Source of the DNA: Knufia peltigerae
Lineage: Eukaryota > Ascomycota > Eurotiomycetes > Chaetothyriales > Trichomeriaceae
Direction: 5' to 3'
NCBI GenBank assembly: GCA_030247855.1
Contig: JAPDRN010000006.1
Coordinates: forward strand, 496,001 to 560,000
DNA: 64,000 nucleotides
The position numbers and the translations under genes are program-made. Every line of letters starts with the position of its first letter. The stretch's first letter is position 1. The notes under the pieces were generated by a model. The model was not told the DNA's origin. It saw only the letters and a program-made list of their open reading frames with translations, and did no database searches. This document shows positions 23,290-33,952 of this stretch, in pieces.

Positions 23290-25427
23290 TCAACCCATAT
23301 TCTCTTTCTCCTCTGCCGTGCTTCCAGATTTGTCAAGCTTCATCGTGGTGTAGCTCTCATCATGAACTTGATAAGCTGTCCAAACACGAGAATTGTATGC
23401 TCGAAGGGTTTGAAATATCTTGTTGCAGCCCAAATCAGGCCTTGGACAAGCTCGTTCTGGCACACGGTCCTCGGAATGCTCGTTCAAAAGGTGCTGTCTC
23501 CAGTTGCTGATATTCTGGAAGATCTCATCGCTGCTGCACTCCTCGCGTCTCGCACACAACCCATTCTTGACAAACTCGTGAGTATGCATGTGCTGTGCTA
23601 GCTGATGAGAACCTTGGAACGGCCCTTTGTCACACTTTCCTTGTTCTGCAAATTGACATTTGAACTTGTAACCTTGCTTTGTCTCATGCTCCCTGGCGGC
23701 AACTTGCTCTTCTTGTTGTGATGTAATGAGGCCCCCTTTCTTCAGACCCATATCAGCACAAATCTCTCTATGGTTTTCGTATTTTTGGCGCATGTAGAAG
23801 CTGGAATCGCAATTTGGGCACTTAAACATAAACCTCGTGGGATCATCTCGTGTGTTGCCCCACGAGACTTTGCCTTCCCAGTTCTCTGGTGATGGAGTGC
23901 GCCCACCCCTGACTGCTTGATTGAGAGTCACATTGTACCGGCTCATCAAGAGTACAAATTCGGTCGCATCAAGATCCAAGATTGACTGGTTCACTTGTGT
24001 CGGGTGTATGTCGTTCATCGCACTTAACTCTGCCACAACAGTGGTCTCATCACAAAGTGTGCCGAGAGTATCGTTCTCGAGTTCAGAGAAGAGGTCAAAG
24101 TCTGCATTGGATGGAGTGGTTGGCAGACTAGGTTGGTTGGCAGTGGCCACTCTTTTTGAAGATCTTGTTTGAACTCCAGAAGATGGTCTTCGTGTCCTGC
24201 CGCTTGCTACCGGTTGAGATGAGTATAGCTCGGCAAAAGCAGCCCGGTCAGCAGTAACACCGCTCTGCACCTTGACCCATTCATTGCGATGCTCTGTCTT
24301 AACGATCTTGGCAACTGCCTTTCTGGGTTTTTTCCAATCTTTGTACATAGGATCGTCTTCACCAGGGGCAGGGCTAAGAAAGAACGAGACTGGAGGTGAG
24401 TCATCCTCAAGAAGAGTTGCAGAGTTTTGCCGAATATAATCAAATACCATTGCTGACATTGCTGAATGGCTTGGCATGGTGTAGCCAGAAGTAACCTGCA
24501 GGATAGTGCTATCAATCGCAGATACAGGGAGAGCGGGTTTGTGAACACTCAGTGCTTCGTCCTCATCCTCGTTGTAGGGCTTGTTGGCTTCGACATTGGT
24601 ATGACCCATGGCTCGAGCGACTCCTTCAGTGGAAGGTCTGAGAATGTTGGTGGGAAGTCTTGACAGGTCTTTCGCACTTCCACGGCGAACATCGTGCGCA
24701 AGGAGCTCTGGTAGATATCCAGCCAGGTCTCCCATTCTCTTGATTGTTTCCATTGCAATCGTCTTATTTGTCGGCCGATTCAGTGTTAAAACACCAGATA
24801 GCCCTGTGCCTTGAGAAGGGACTAGAGGATAGGAAGGGTGCTTCCAACGCAAGGTCCTATCGCCACGAGCGTTGGCCGCAGCGAGAATCTCGTCAAGTGT
24901 TGTGCCGTCCTGAAACAGCCCGTGTCGAAGGCCGTGAGCCACCAGTAAAAGAACCAAATCAATGGTGTTGAACTCGGTATTTTTCAAACACTCCACTCGG
25001 CGTGTTCGATTCTGGTTTGATTTTCTGCGTGGATGAGATTAATTAGCTTCAACAGAATTGAAAGTGTTGTAGAAGTCAAATCGTTGTAAATAACATACTT
25101 TTCAAACTTTGTGTACCGGAGAACGACGTTGGCAACGAGATTCGAGTTAATCTCTTCATCGCCCTTTAGCGATATCTGAATATCCTCAAACTTCATGAAG
25201 AAGCCTTTCTTACTACACTCCGGGCCTGATGGGATACAGTCTCCTGCTCGACAGTCCACTGAGACCTTCATTGCAATTGGCAAGGTCTTCATGAGTGTGA
25301 GATCAAAACTGCCAGTACCGATCTGAAAAGCGTCGTGGAACCAAGCAATCATCGACTTGAGTAGCACTTGGAACGTGGCGAACTGTTTTGGACGCCAGGG
25401 TCCATGTGTAAGCTGTCCTTGGTTCCC
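23290..25427 (-). CDS. Tyrosine-recombinase-like protein with C2H2-like fingers (DUF3435/Crypton type), 5' incomplete
   Basis: Spliced frame of 25099-25427 joined to 23290-25024 across a 74-nt GTATGT...CAG phase-2 intron (VLRYTKFEK|KSNQNRTRR). The N-terminal part resembles the fungal DUF3435 catalytic core, a family related to Crypton and Starship-captain tyrosine recombinases. AHDVRRGSAKDL (near 24680-24705) supplies an HxxR box, AMGH follows 28 residues after that Arg, and a Tyr comes exactly 9 residues after the His, which is the spacing of the recombinase nucleophile. The box I arginine (TG-x-RPG-like) is not evident; GTGSFDL stands near where it should be. The C-terminus has Cys/His fingers (FKCPNCDSSFYMRQKYENH; then CQFAEQGKC...HMHTH; ACPRPDLGC). 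No starting ATG is clear. Likely a relic or domesticated mobile-element gene; function unproven. Confidence 0.6.
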
Positions 25428-25640
25428 TCATTGATTGTACCAGTATGTGACATATAACTCAATATGTCCTTCGCAGGTCCGTCGAGGATATTTGAACTTA
25501 GGATGATTGCTGACATACCAGACGACATTGAGCATTACGCTCTTTGAAAGGGCATGCTTATGGTTTCCGTGCGCTGAGATCTGATGAAGAAGGGTGTCCA
25601 CAAGGCAAAGATATATATATTTATTTATTTCCTCGCTCAT
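25428..25640 (-). pseudogene. Probable 5' fragment of the recombinase-like gene
   Basis: A 70-codon open frame beginning MSEEINKYIYLCL lies upstream in the same frame as the recombinase exon, separated only by a TGA at 25428-25430. AEDI-N-YI-like and KSVMLNVVWY segments resemble the region before the catalytic core in DUF3435 proteins. Either the TGA is a disabling mutation or an intron that I cannot place removes it. A strong GTATGT donor is present near 25513-25518 and an alternative frame stays open after a GCGAAG acceptor, but no combination restores one frame cleanly. Confidence 0.4.
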
Positions 25641-26716
25641 TCATGTCTAGGAATTTCTGTTCCTTGAGTTCTCCTGAACACTTCCTACCTTTTGTGCTAC
25701 TATGAGCCGAGCGGCCGCCTTTTTATAGTGGATATTGCGAGGAGTGATGGACTAGAGAGAATGACAGTGATTGAAGCGTAGCTGTTTGGCCAAACGACGA
25801 TTGAGATTCTTCAATAGATCTCACCGAAAGGTGCTACGGTGATGAATTTGAAACGTCCCTGAGTCACTTCCATCTTGCTAAGACCAGTTTCACCAAGTCA
25901 CCCGAGTTGTTTAAGACAGTGAAGAACGGAGCTACCTTCACCCCTTCAACTGACAGTCACCAGCAGACTACTGAGCCGAAAACGAGATCAGCTAGGCCAC
26001 TGTCAGAAGAGATGAGAAAACGGCTGTTGGCTGGTAAATTATGTTTTACGTACCTCCAAACAAGAGGAGGTAAAGCATAACGCTATCAATGCACAAACTG
26101 ACGGAACAGTCAATGCTCAGTCAGTCAGGAAGGGATTCACAGATTAGGAAGCCTGGCTCACATGCTAGTATGCTCAAATTTTTGATACAAGTTTGCATCT
26201 TTACTTACTGACTGGAGAAGAAGGACCAGCAGATATTGGAATATTGAAACAATCGAACTAGTAATGATCTCCCTCGAACCAACCACTCTAAGACTTTCCT
26301 TTCGGATCCCGGGACGCATTCTAATAAGCCGATAGTGTCAGGACTCAGATAGTCGACAAACAACGGTCATGGCTTGAAAGAAGATCTCTGCGGCCATTGG
26401 TGTGAAGTTGAATACGCGCGTGGTCGGAAATGCCGGCGGATAATCCGAACATCAGCATTCACCCTCTGTCGTCTCTGCGAAACCAGAGACGCATGCCTGA
26501 AGAACCAACGGCCTCTTACCATCAAAGCTTATGTTAATGAGTTACGCGTATTGGCATCACAGACATTACAATTTTCGACCGAAAAATCGTCCGTCTCAAC
26601 TTGGATGTTTGCAGTAATTTTTTTAAATATAAACGCCAAAAGGCCCCATTCTGCATCGATACGTTTGCTGCCGGATTTCACGACTTGTTGAGGAATCTTA
26701 AGCACAGCTATATACA
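25641..26716. other. AT-rich spacer upstream of recombinase-like gene and hydrolase
   Basis: About 1.1 kb with no supported gene. It contains an imperfect inverted repeat at 26039-26080 (TTATGTTTTAC...GGAGGTAAAGCATAA) and a TATAAA box at 26628-26633, 84 nt before the hydrolase ATG, the best core promoter in the window. Confidence 0.5.
26628..26633 (+). promoter_or_regulatory. TATA box of the alpha/beta hydrolase
   Basis: TATAAA within TTTTTTTAAATATAAACGCC, located 84 nt upstream of the ATG at 26717. The spacing suits a fungal TATA element with transcription starting between them. Assigned by position and sequence only. Confidence 0.45.
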
Positions 26717-27629
26717 ATGTCCAAACCTTCGATTCTTTTCTTCCCGGGCTCCTATTGTCTGCTTTCCCTCTATCAACCGCTCTTCGATGCGGTCACTGAA
26801 GCAGGGTATGAGATCAAGGGGATTCATCCACCGACAGTGGGACCGAGCAGTCGACAAGGTTATGCCTACGCGGCACCTTCCATTTACGACGACGCAGCGG
26901 TACTCGCACAGGAGGTCGAAACGTTGGCCGATGAGGGCAAGGACGTGATAATCATCGGCCACTCTTACGGGGGAGTGCCCATGACCCAAGCCTCCAAAGG
27001 CCTGGGTAAAGAGGAGAGGAGGGCACTGAGTAAACCGGGAGGCATCGTTCGGCTTGGCTATATGAGCGCCATCGTCCCCGCCCACGGCCAGTCAGCTCGC
27101 GAAGCCATAAGTGTCGTCCCAGCAGAGCAACATCCGCCCATTGACGTGGATGTAAGCCCCCGGTCCCCCCTTTTCTTGTCCGGGGAATTTGCGGGCTCAT
27201 TTTTCTCTTTTTCTGACTTTATTACTTGTCGGCTCGGAGGTTCTTTCGCTCATATTCTGACATACTTCGTAGGAACACGGCTGGATGATGATGGCGGACC
27301 CTGCCGGGACTGCTAGACTCATACTCCAGCATCTGCCAAGTGACGAAGGGACGGCGATAGTCCGTGACTTTGCAAAGCACTCCTCCCGGAGCTTCCTCGA
27401 CCCCGTGACACATGCGGGATACAGGGACATTCCTGTTTCGTATTTGCTCTGTGAGGAGGATCTTGTCGGGCCCCCCGAGTTGCAGAGATCCTGGATTGAG
27501 ATGGTCGAGCACGAGAGCGGCCGAAAGGTCCATGTTACAGCTGTGCAGACGGGCCACATGCCGAATGTGACGGCGAAGGAGGAGACCGTCAATTGGATAT
27601 TGAAATTGGCAAACATGGCAGATTCGTAG
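26717..27629 (+). CDS. Alpha/beta hydrolase (AB hydrolase-1 type)
   Basis: Cytosolic serine hydrolase or esterase of about 263 aa from exons 26717-27151 and 27273-27629, with a 121-nt intron (GTAAGC...TAG) that joins VDVD|EHGWMMMADP in phase 0. The nucleophile elbow is IIIGHSYGGVP (Ser about 83). The oxyanion-region motif FFPGSY sits at residues 8-13. An acid is offered by LLCEEDLVG and the catalytic His by VQTGHMPNVT near the C-terminus. The lack of a signal peptide and the compact cap fit the salicylate-esterase/EstC-like group of small fungal hydrolases. It lies directly beside the phenylacetate/homogentisate genes, so it could release an aromatic acid from an ester before the P450 step; that is inference. 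Confidence 0.9.
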
Positions 27630-27929
27630 ATGTTGGATATGGTGATCAACCAACGTTCGTTCAAGCTAGCAGAGTCAAATATATATCTCAGTGGCTGTGC
27701 TCTGCTCTGATCTCTCACCGTTCTATATCTGCCTCAAAGAACTAAATTCTCCATGAACATTTGACAATCCATAGAGAAATGTCGACGCCAAAAGGTATGA
27801 TCTATGCTTTCCTTCTGCCCTACCGGAGAGTTACATCAACAGGCAGTTTGAATTCAGGGAGAAAAGAGCGAGTCTTCGGGTAGAAAAACAGATATAAATC
27901 GGCCTCGAGTGAACAATTTCTATTTCACA
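27630..27929. other. Convergent spacer between hydrolase and P450
   Basis: 3' ends of the hydrolase (plus) and P450 (minus) face each other over 300 nt. AT-rich, no gene seen. Confidence 0.5.
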
Positions 27930-29855
27930 TCATTGCTCAATGTGGCTTGTGGCCTCTACTGTCTGCGCAAACCATTGTCCAAGGCGTTCCCTGTCGCGCA
28001 CCCGGAAGCCAATCTTGAAAGGCTTCGGCTCTATAGACAAGCCCGTCGGGTTGGCGTTGCACTCGAGAGGCCCCTTCAAGACCGGCCGCTGCATATGATC
28101 CTTGGCTGGCAAGACCTCGAGCGCAATGAACATCCGTATAAACGTGATGTACATCTCCCTGTACGCCAAGTGCGAGCCGGTACACATGCGCGAACCTGCT
28201 CCGAAGGCAAAATGTTGTGTCCCCGAGCCTTCGGCGAGATCCAGAAAGCGCTCTGGCATGAATTCTTCGGGCGACTGGAAGTGACCAGCGTCGTAATCAG
28301 CCGCCCACGCATTCTATGGGGACAATGTCAGTCGCTGAATCCATCGACGGACATAGAACATAAAGTGGAGAAAAAATGTAAAACATCTTCTAGGGTTCAC
28401 GTGCCAACCTACCATGAGAAATGTCGTCCCAGCAGGGATGGTTGCCCCCTGGTAGACAACATCTTTGATGCTAACTCGTGGCAGAGACATGGGTATGACC
28501 GTCCAGAAACGAAGGACCTCTTTGCAAAACGCCATCACGTAGGCACATTTCTCTTCCACGAGACACTTTCCCCAAGCGTCTCCGTCTGGGTAGGTGTTGT
28601 GGATTTCGTCGAGCAGTCTTCCCTGCAGTGAGGCTCCCTGAGGTCCTGACAGAATGGCAGTGCCAAGAAGCATACAGGCAGGGGTGGTATCCAGTCCTCC
28701 AGCAATCATCGTGACGCAGATTGATTTGATTTCAGCTACATTGAAATGCTCAATCAGCAAAATCCTTTCCGTATCCGACTTGTCTTCACCGACTTGATGT
28801 GAACGCAATCAAACAAAGGATCAAGGAATATGAAGGCCTTACCATGATTGAGCTTGCATTCAGGGTCCTGAAGGATGTTCCCAGTGATACAAGACACGTT
28901 AGAGCCACTGCCTATCTTCTCTTTCAATTTCTGCAACAGATATTCCAAATAAACATCTCGTCGATGCCTGAGGTCTGATGCTTGGTTCGACCTCGTAGAG
29001 AAGAATCTCAGCAACGGGACAAAGTCTTGCCAATTATTGCTGGTGCTTCTCAGGGTGCTGATACCACGTTCAACAGTGATGATCTCTCGCAACAGATCGT
29101 TGTCAACCGAGCCGCCAATACGGAATCCATAACCGAGAGTCAAGCTGAGGTTGAGTGCTAGTCGTTGAAACAGGGGATAAGGGTCCAGGTCTACTTGACC
29201 GTCCCCTCCGTTGATTTGGTCCACAAGTTCTTTGATGCTGGCATAGGACTCGAGGTCGACAAAAGGCATGTAAGAAACGACAGAAGGTCTGTTCAACGCA
29301 GTGGCAGCAGCCTTGCGACGCCTCTTACACGATTCATCCCATGGAGATGTGCCAATTGTGAATCCTTGCGATGAAGACAGTACGTTGTGGAATGTGTGCA
29401 ATGTGGGCCGGGAGATAAGGCTTGACTGGTTACTGACCCAGAGTTGCTTGACGGATTCGAAGCTGTTTGCAACCACGAATCTCTGGTAAGAAGGATTGAT
29501 TTGTTAGTTCTCTCGAATTTCCAGTCATGATGCGAGATTAATGGTGGCTCACTTTGTTTCCTAACCTGATCTGAAATACCGGTCCATGCTTCTTGGACAA
29601 TACTGCCAGCCGACGAGGCTGTTCGCTTCCCAGTTGAGAAAGGTTTCCCAGGATGGGAAATCCAGGTACGGAAGGCAGGTGTTTTATGTACGGCACATCT
29701 GTGGTGTCGAATATCAATATCAGCCCCAGCAAAATTACCACCAGAGCAATGATCACAATCATTGCAAAGGAAACGTCCAAGAGCTCGATGAGTCTCCGTT
29801 CTCGGTGGAATTTTGCGCCTGCAAGCGGGACAAAATCTGCCATGCTGCTTCTCAT
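27930..29855 (-). CDS. Cytochrome P450, CYP504-like (phenylacetate hydroxylase type)
   Basis: Four exons (29553-29855, 28843-29482, 28413-28792, 27930-28313), introns of 70, 50 and 99 nt, about 568 aa. One N-terminal membrane anchor (SFAMIVIIALVVILLGLILI), then the proline hinge region HLPSVPGFPILGN. The I-helix is MIAGGLDTTP, the ExxR is KEVLRF, and the heme loop FAFGAGSRMCTG has its Cys at about 485. Phrases such as PRVSIKDVVYQGATIPAGTT, NAWAADYDAGHF and PERFLD match what I know of the fungal CYP504 family, which ortho-hydroxylates phenylacetate or 6-hydroxylates 3-hydroxyphenylacetate to homogentisate. It is an ER protein that needs P450 reductase. It lies tandem to fumarylacetoacetase and near homogentisate dioxygenase, which strongly supports this role. 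Which of the two hydroxylations it performs cannot be told. Confidence 0.88.
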
Positions 29856-30341
29856 TGTTGATGAACCAGAGTGCAAGCGGACTCAATACCCTCTCTCTAC
29901 CGCCTTATGTTCTCGTGATTCAGGAATAGAAGTCTTTTTGAAGATTCTTGGCCTCACTTCTTAGCCAAGGACAACAGACTCGGTCAGTATGGGCGGAGTT
30001 TTGGAGCACAAAGTACCAGTTCGACTGCAATAGCTGACCATTACTACTCAAGTCTTGTCGGGACATCCGGCGGGATCTTGCACGAGCTGAAAGCTCCGGC
30101 ATCTTCATATCCTGATATGGATACGAGTAGTGAGCCTAGGCTCCTAGCCGGAACTCCAGTTGATCCTATCTCAATGTCCCGGACTTGGAAAAGGAATGGA
30201 GCGAAAATCTTCTCGTAACTCTTTCCCACAAGCGGATGTTTCAATCGCAAGACATGAAGCTCCGACTTTCAGCACAATACTCGCACGTTACGGAACGCTT
30301 TTACCATTGTAAGCCAATTTTGTCTAGGTTGTGATACCGTT
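29856..30341. other. P450 promoter / fumarylacetoacetase 3' region
   Basis: 486 nt between two minus-strand genes. Several GC-rich triplets of the zinc-cluster half-site kind (for example CATCCGGCGGGA near 30063 and TAGCCGGAAC near 30147) occur, but there is no dyad as clear as those between dioxygenase and fumarylacetoacetase. Confidence 0.45.
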
Positions 30342-31701
30342 CTATATCCATGACGGTTTGATCGATGGCAAGATCGTTCCTGAGCACTCGCCAAAGCCTA
30401 CCATGTTTGAATCTTCGTCTCCACACCATCCTCGAATAACAATAGTATCTCCGTCCTCCAGGAAAGTTCGGTGTATTGTAGTGGATAGATCGAAACTCTT
30501 CTTCCCTCCATTGGATGCTTCGAGGAAAGAGCCTAAACTGCCAGGTTTTATACCACTGATGGTTCCAGACCCTATCAGGTCACCGACTTCCAACGGGCAG
30601 CCGCCCACCGTGTGGTGAGCGAGCATTTGCGCAAAAGAGAAAACGAGATTGCGGGCATTGGTGCGTGACAGGATTGCAGACTCGCCGTTAGGTGCTTTGA
30701 TGGCTTCTATCAGCATCTCGAGTGTATCAATCTAATTGCGGGACCAACTTACCTCCGAGCTCGACTTCCAGATTGATGTCGTAGACATTCTCTTCGCGGT
30801 TCTCCTGCAGATAAGGATGTAACTTGGTCTCGTTTGGCATTGCCAGAGCTCGGAAAGGCTCCAGGGCATCCTTCAAAATGACCCACGGACTGATGGTCGA
30901 CGCGAATGTTTTTGCATTAAAAGGGCCCAAAGGAACCGCCTCCCATTGTTGTATGTCCCGAGCTGACCAATCATTTAAGCAAACAAAGCCAAAGATGTAC
31001 TTCTCTGCCTCATTGACATCAATTGGTTCGCCTAGGTCATTGCCTTTGCACAGTAATGCCCCCAGCTCAAGCTCAATGTCCAATCGTCGGCATGGGCCAA
31101 AGCTGGACTGGGTGTCGGATGGGCTCTGCAAGAATTGGCCTAGAGGCCGGCGTACACTGGTGCCCGAAACGACCACCGACGACGCTCGTGAGTTGTAAGC
31201 CACAGGAAGATGCAAGTAGTTGGGTTGCAAGGCTTTGGCAGGATCCCTGAAGATACAACCACAATTGTACGCGTGGTTTTTCCCGGCAAAGAAATCAGTG
31301 TAGCCTCCAATCTTCATGGGCAAATGCATCTTGACCTGGTCCTTGTGGAAGAGACAGGCCCGCTGAGCTTCGACGTTACATTTCAGCAAGGCAGAAAAGG
31401 ACGTTTCTTCCGAGAAGACATTCTGCAGATACCGGCGGACTTTGCCATGGACACTTTGGCCCAAAGCGGCGAAGTCATTAAGAGCAGGTCTTGAAAAGGT
31501 CGCAACTTGGCTGGGAGTGAAGCCTTCGAGTCCAGTGAAGCCCTGACGATGCGCGAACTCGTGTAAATCCAGAACATGGTTGCCTAGAGCAACTGCTACA
31601 TGTCTTTCATCAGATCTGGGGGTCGTAATGATCCCAAATGGTATGTTGGCCAGCGAAAAGTGCGACCCTTTGGGAATATCCAACCAACTCCTCGCTCGCA
31701 T
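30342..31701 (-). CDS. fahA: Fumarylacetoacetase
   Basis: Last step of the homogentisate pathway: hydrolyses fumarylacetoacetate to fumarate and acetoacetate, cytosolic homodimer. Exons 30753-31701 and 30342-30706 around a 46-nt GTAAGT...TAG intron give about 437 aa, close to the family length of about 420-430. The metal and catalytic residues of the family are visible: Asp136 (GYTDFF), His143 (KNHAYN), Glu210 and Glu212 (DIELELG) and Asp244 (LNDWSARD). Spacing matches human Asp126, His133, Glu199/201 and Asp233. The C-terminal GCPLEVGDLIGSGTISG is the family signature. The intron acceptor was chosen because it alone keeps frame (EVELG|EAIKAP). It is divergent from homogentisate dioxygenase over a 387-nt promoter. 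The symbol follows Aspergillus usage. Confidence 0.95.
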
Positions 31702-32088
31702 CTTTACTGGAACGATGTTTAGAAAACACTTGACTGAAGGGTCTGCATAATTTCTTTTGGTGCCTTTTCATGATTTATCGCCTGGCTGTTACCGCTGTCC
31801 ACGTCCACAAGGCTTTGACAACCGTGAAATAACTGTACGGGTTTCCCGGCGGATGTCGTCCTTCATCCCTGTCACCACGGAAATGCTTCCGTAGTGCTGA
31901 GCAAGCCATGATCCATGTCCGCTTTGAAGCCCCTCATGCCATTGTAAATAACGAACAAGTAGATGTCGAACAGCAGATCTGCCGGGTGACAAGGGGTTTT
32001 TCTACGAGTTCGAGCAAAGAAATTAAAGTACGGAGCAACCTTGTGCTGTGAATATATCTGAGCGTCGCGGTTTACAGGGTTAACCAAG
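31702..32088. promoter_or_regulatory. Bidirectional promoter, fumarylacetoacetase / homogentisate dioxygenase
   Basis: This 387-nt spacer drives both pathway genes. It contains CGG-N5-CCG at 31838-31848 (a perfect CGGG-TTT-CCCG dyad) and CGG-N8-CCG at 31878-31891, inside the 16-nt dyad ACGGAAATGCTTCCGT (31877-31892). Inverted CGG triplets are classic Zn2Cys6 targets, and the neighbouring regulator at 33953 is the obvious candidate. Binding is inferred. Confidence 0.5.
31877..31892. promoter_or_regulatory. CGG-N8-CCG palindromic operator candidate
   Basis: The perfect 6-bp inverted repeat ACGGAA-ATGC-TTCCGT lies roughly mid-way between the two divergent starts (about 176 nt from one and 197 nt from the other). 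Its symmetry suits a homodimeric zinc-cluster factor serving both genes. Confidence 0.45.
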
Positions 32089-33489
32089 ATGCCCTACACG
32101 ACGTTTGAAATTCCGGAGAAATATACGTACCAGACGGGGTTCTTGTCTAATCTGGAGTAAGTGGTTTTGAGATATTGATATGCCGACCCTAATTCTGCGG
32201 CTAGAACGGAGGCCATCCCGGGGGCGTTACCTGTAGGCCAGAACTCACCTCAGAAATGTCCCTACGGCCTGTATGCAGAGAAGATCTCAGGCACTGCATT
32301 CACAGCGCCTCGATGGGAAAACCAGCAGACATGGGTGTACCGCATCATCCCCTCGGCCTCTCACGCGACATTCGCGCCCGTGGTGTCTACCGATAATGGT
32401 CTTGAGACAAAGTTGAATTACGTTCCTGACCAACTTCGGTGGGATCCCTTTGATCTCAACATCGATGTGGACTGGATTCACGGTCTGAACATGGTGGCCG
32501 GAGCCGGGGATCCTGCCCTGAAGAACGGCGTCGCATATTACATCTATGGTGCCACGCGATCGATGGCTGACAACACGGCTTATTATGATGCAGATGGCGA
32601 CATGCTGATCGTGCCGCAAGAAGGTACGCTTGATATACAGACCGAGATGGGTCGACTACTGGTCCGACCAAACGAAATATGCGTCTTGCCTCGCGGCATA
32701 AGATACCGTGTGGATCTTGTGGATGAGCACCCGATCAGGGGATATGCTCTAGAGATCTATAACGGGCACTTTCAGCTTCCCGAGCTGGGACCCATAGGAT
32801 CAAATTGTTTGGCCAACGCACGAGATTTCCAAATTCCCGTCGCGGCATACAGCCGCGACACCAAGTCAAACTGGCTGGTGTACAATAAATTTCGAGGCCA
32901 GCTCTTTCAGGCCAGCCAAACCCATACGCCATTCGACGTGGTCGCTTGGGAGGGAAGATACTACCCTTACAAGTATGACCTAGGTCGGTTCAACACAATC
33001 GGCACCATCTCGTATGACCACCCAGACCCGTCCTTGAACACGGTACTCACCGCCACCACAAACGCACATCCCGGCACAGCCATTGCGGACTTTGTCATTT
33101 TTCCGCCACGTTGGCTGGTCGCCGAAGATACATTCCGACCTCCGTCGTACCATCGAAACTGCATGAGCGAGTTCATGGGGCTTATACAAGGTTCTTATAT
33201 CGCCAAGGAGGGTGGGAAAGGAGGCTTCCAAGCAGCCGGGGCCAGCCTACACAATTGCATGAGCAGCCATGGTCCGGACAGGGCAGCTTTTGACAAAGCC
33301 TCTAACGAAGAGCTCGCACCTGTCAAAGTTGGACTAGGAAGCATGGCTTTCATGTTTGAGAGTTGTTACATGGTAGGGATCACAGACTGGGGCTTGACCA
33401 AGTGCGCGAAGCGGCAGCCAGGCTATTCCGAGGAGAGCTGGGGAGCATTGCAGGATCAATTTTGTCCGCCGCCTGAGCACAACTCATAG
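32089..33489 (+). CDS. hmgA: Homogentisate 1,2-dioxygenase
   Basis: Non-heme Fe(II) dioxygenase that opens the homogentisate ring to maleylacetoacetate. Exons 32089-32156 and 32205-33489 around a 48-nt GTAAGT...TAG intron (FLSNLE|TEAIPG) encode about 450 aa, the usual length. Iron ligands are visible with the correct spacing: His339 and Glu345 in YHRNCMSEF and His378 in SSHGPD, matching human His335, Glu341 and His371. The catalytic His292 equivalent is His295 in SYDHPDP. Cupin segments such as LNMVAGAGD and GDMLIVPQEG are present. It begins 387 nt from fumarylacetoacetase on the opposite strand and is followed on the same strand by a Zn2Cys6 regulator. The symbol follows Aspergillus usage. 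Confidence 0.97.
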
Positions 33490-33952
33490 AGAGTGTGACT
33501 GAGTTACTTGTAGCAAGAAAGACTTGTCCGAGTAGATGACAACGAGCTCCGTAACCTACTGTATACTGCACTCCGCCGTGGAAGATGGAAGACGGAGGCT
33601 GTGTGGGGCACAGGCGAAAATCAGCATTTCCGCCCGAGAACCCTTAAAGCTGTCATTTGTTATCAATTTATAATTGTCTGGGCTGTTTGGGGGGGCGATC
33701 TAAGCATTCAGGATCTCACTCTAGGGGCCCGTATTCAGCTACCTTAGCTCTAGAAACTGTACATAGGCACCAAATTCGCTGCCTGTTTCTCCTCCCTTTC
33801 CTCATTTTCCCCCAACATGCCTGCCTCGACTCGACTGTAATGATTCTTCCGACTCCTCTGGTGACCAACTGTTGTCCATTTGAATACCTTTAGCGCGTGA
33901 CAAATAACAACTCAGTCACGAAGCATCGGTTCACGACGGAATCCATCGAAGA
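33490..33952. other. Promoter region of cluster regulator
   Basis: 463 nt between dioxygenase stop and regulator start. Pyrimidine-rich in the last 200 nt (TTTCTCCTCCCTTTCC near 33784). No gene seen. Confidence 0.5.
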
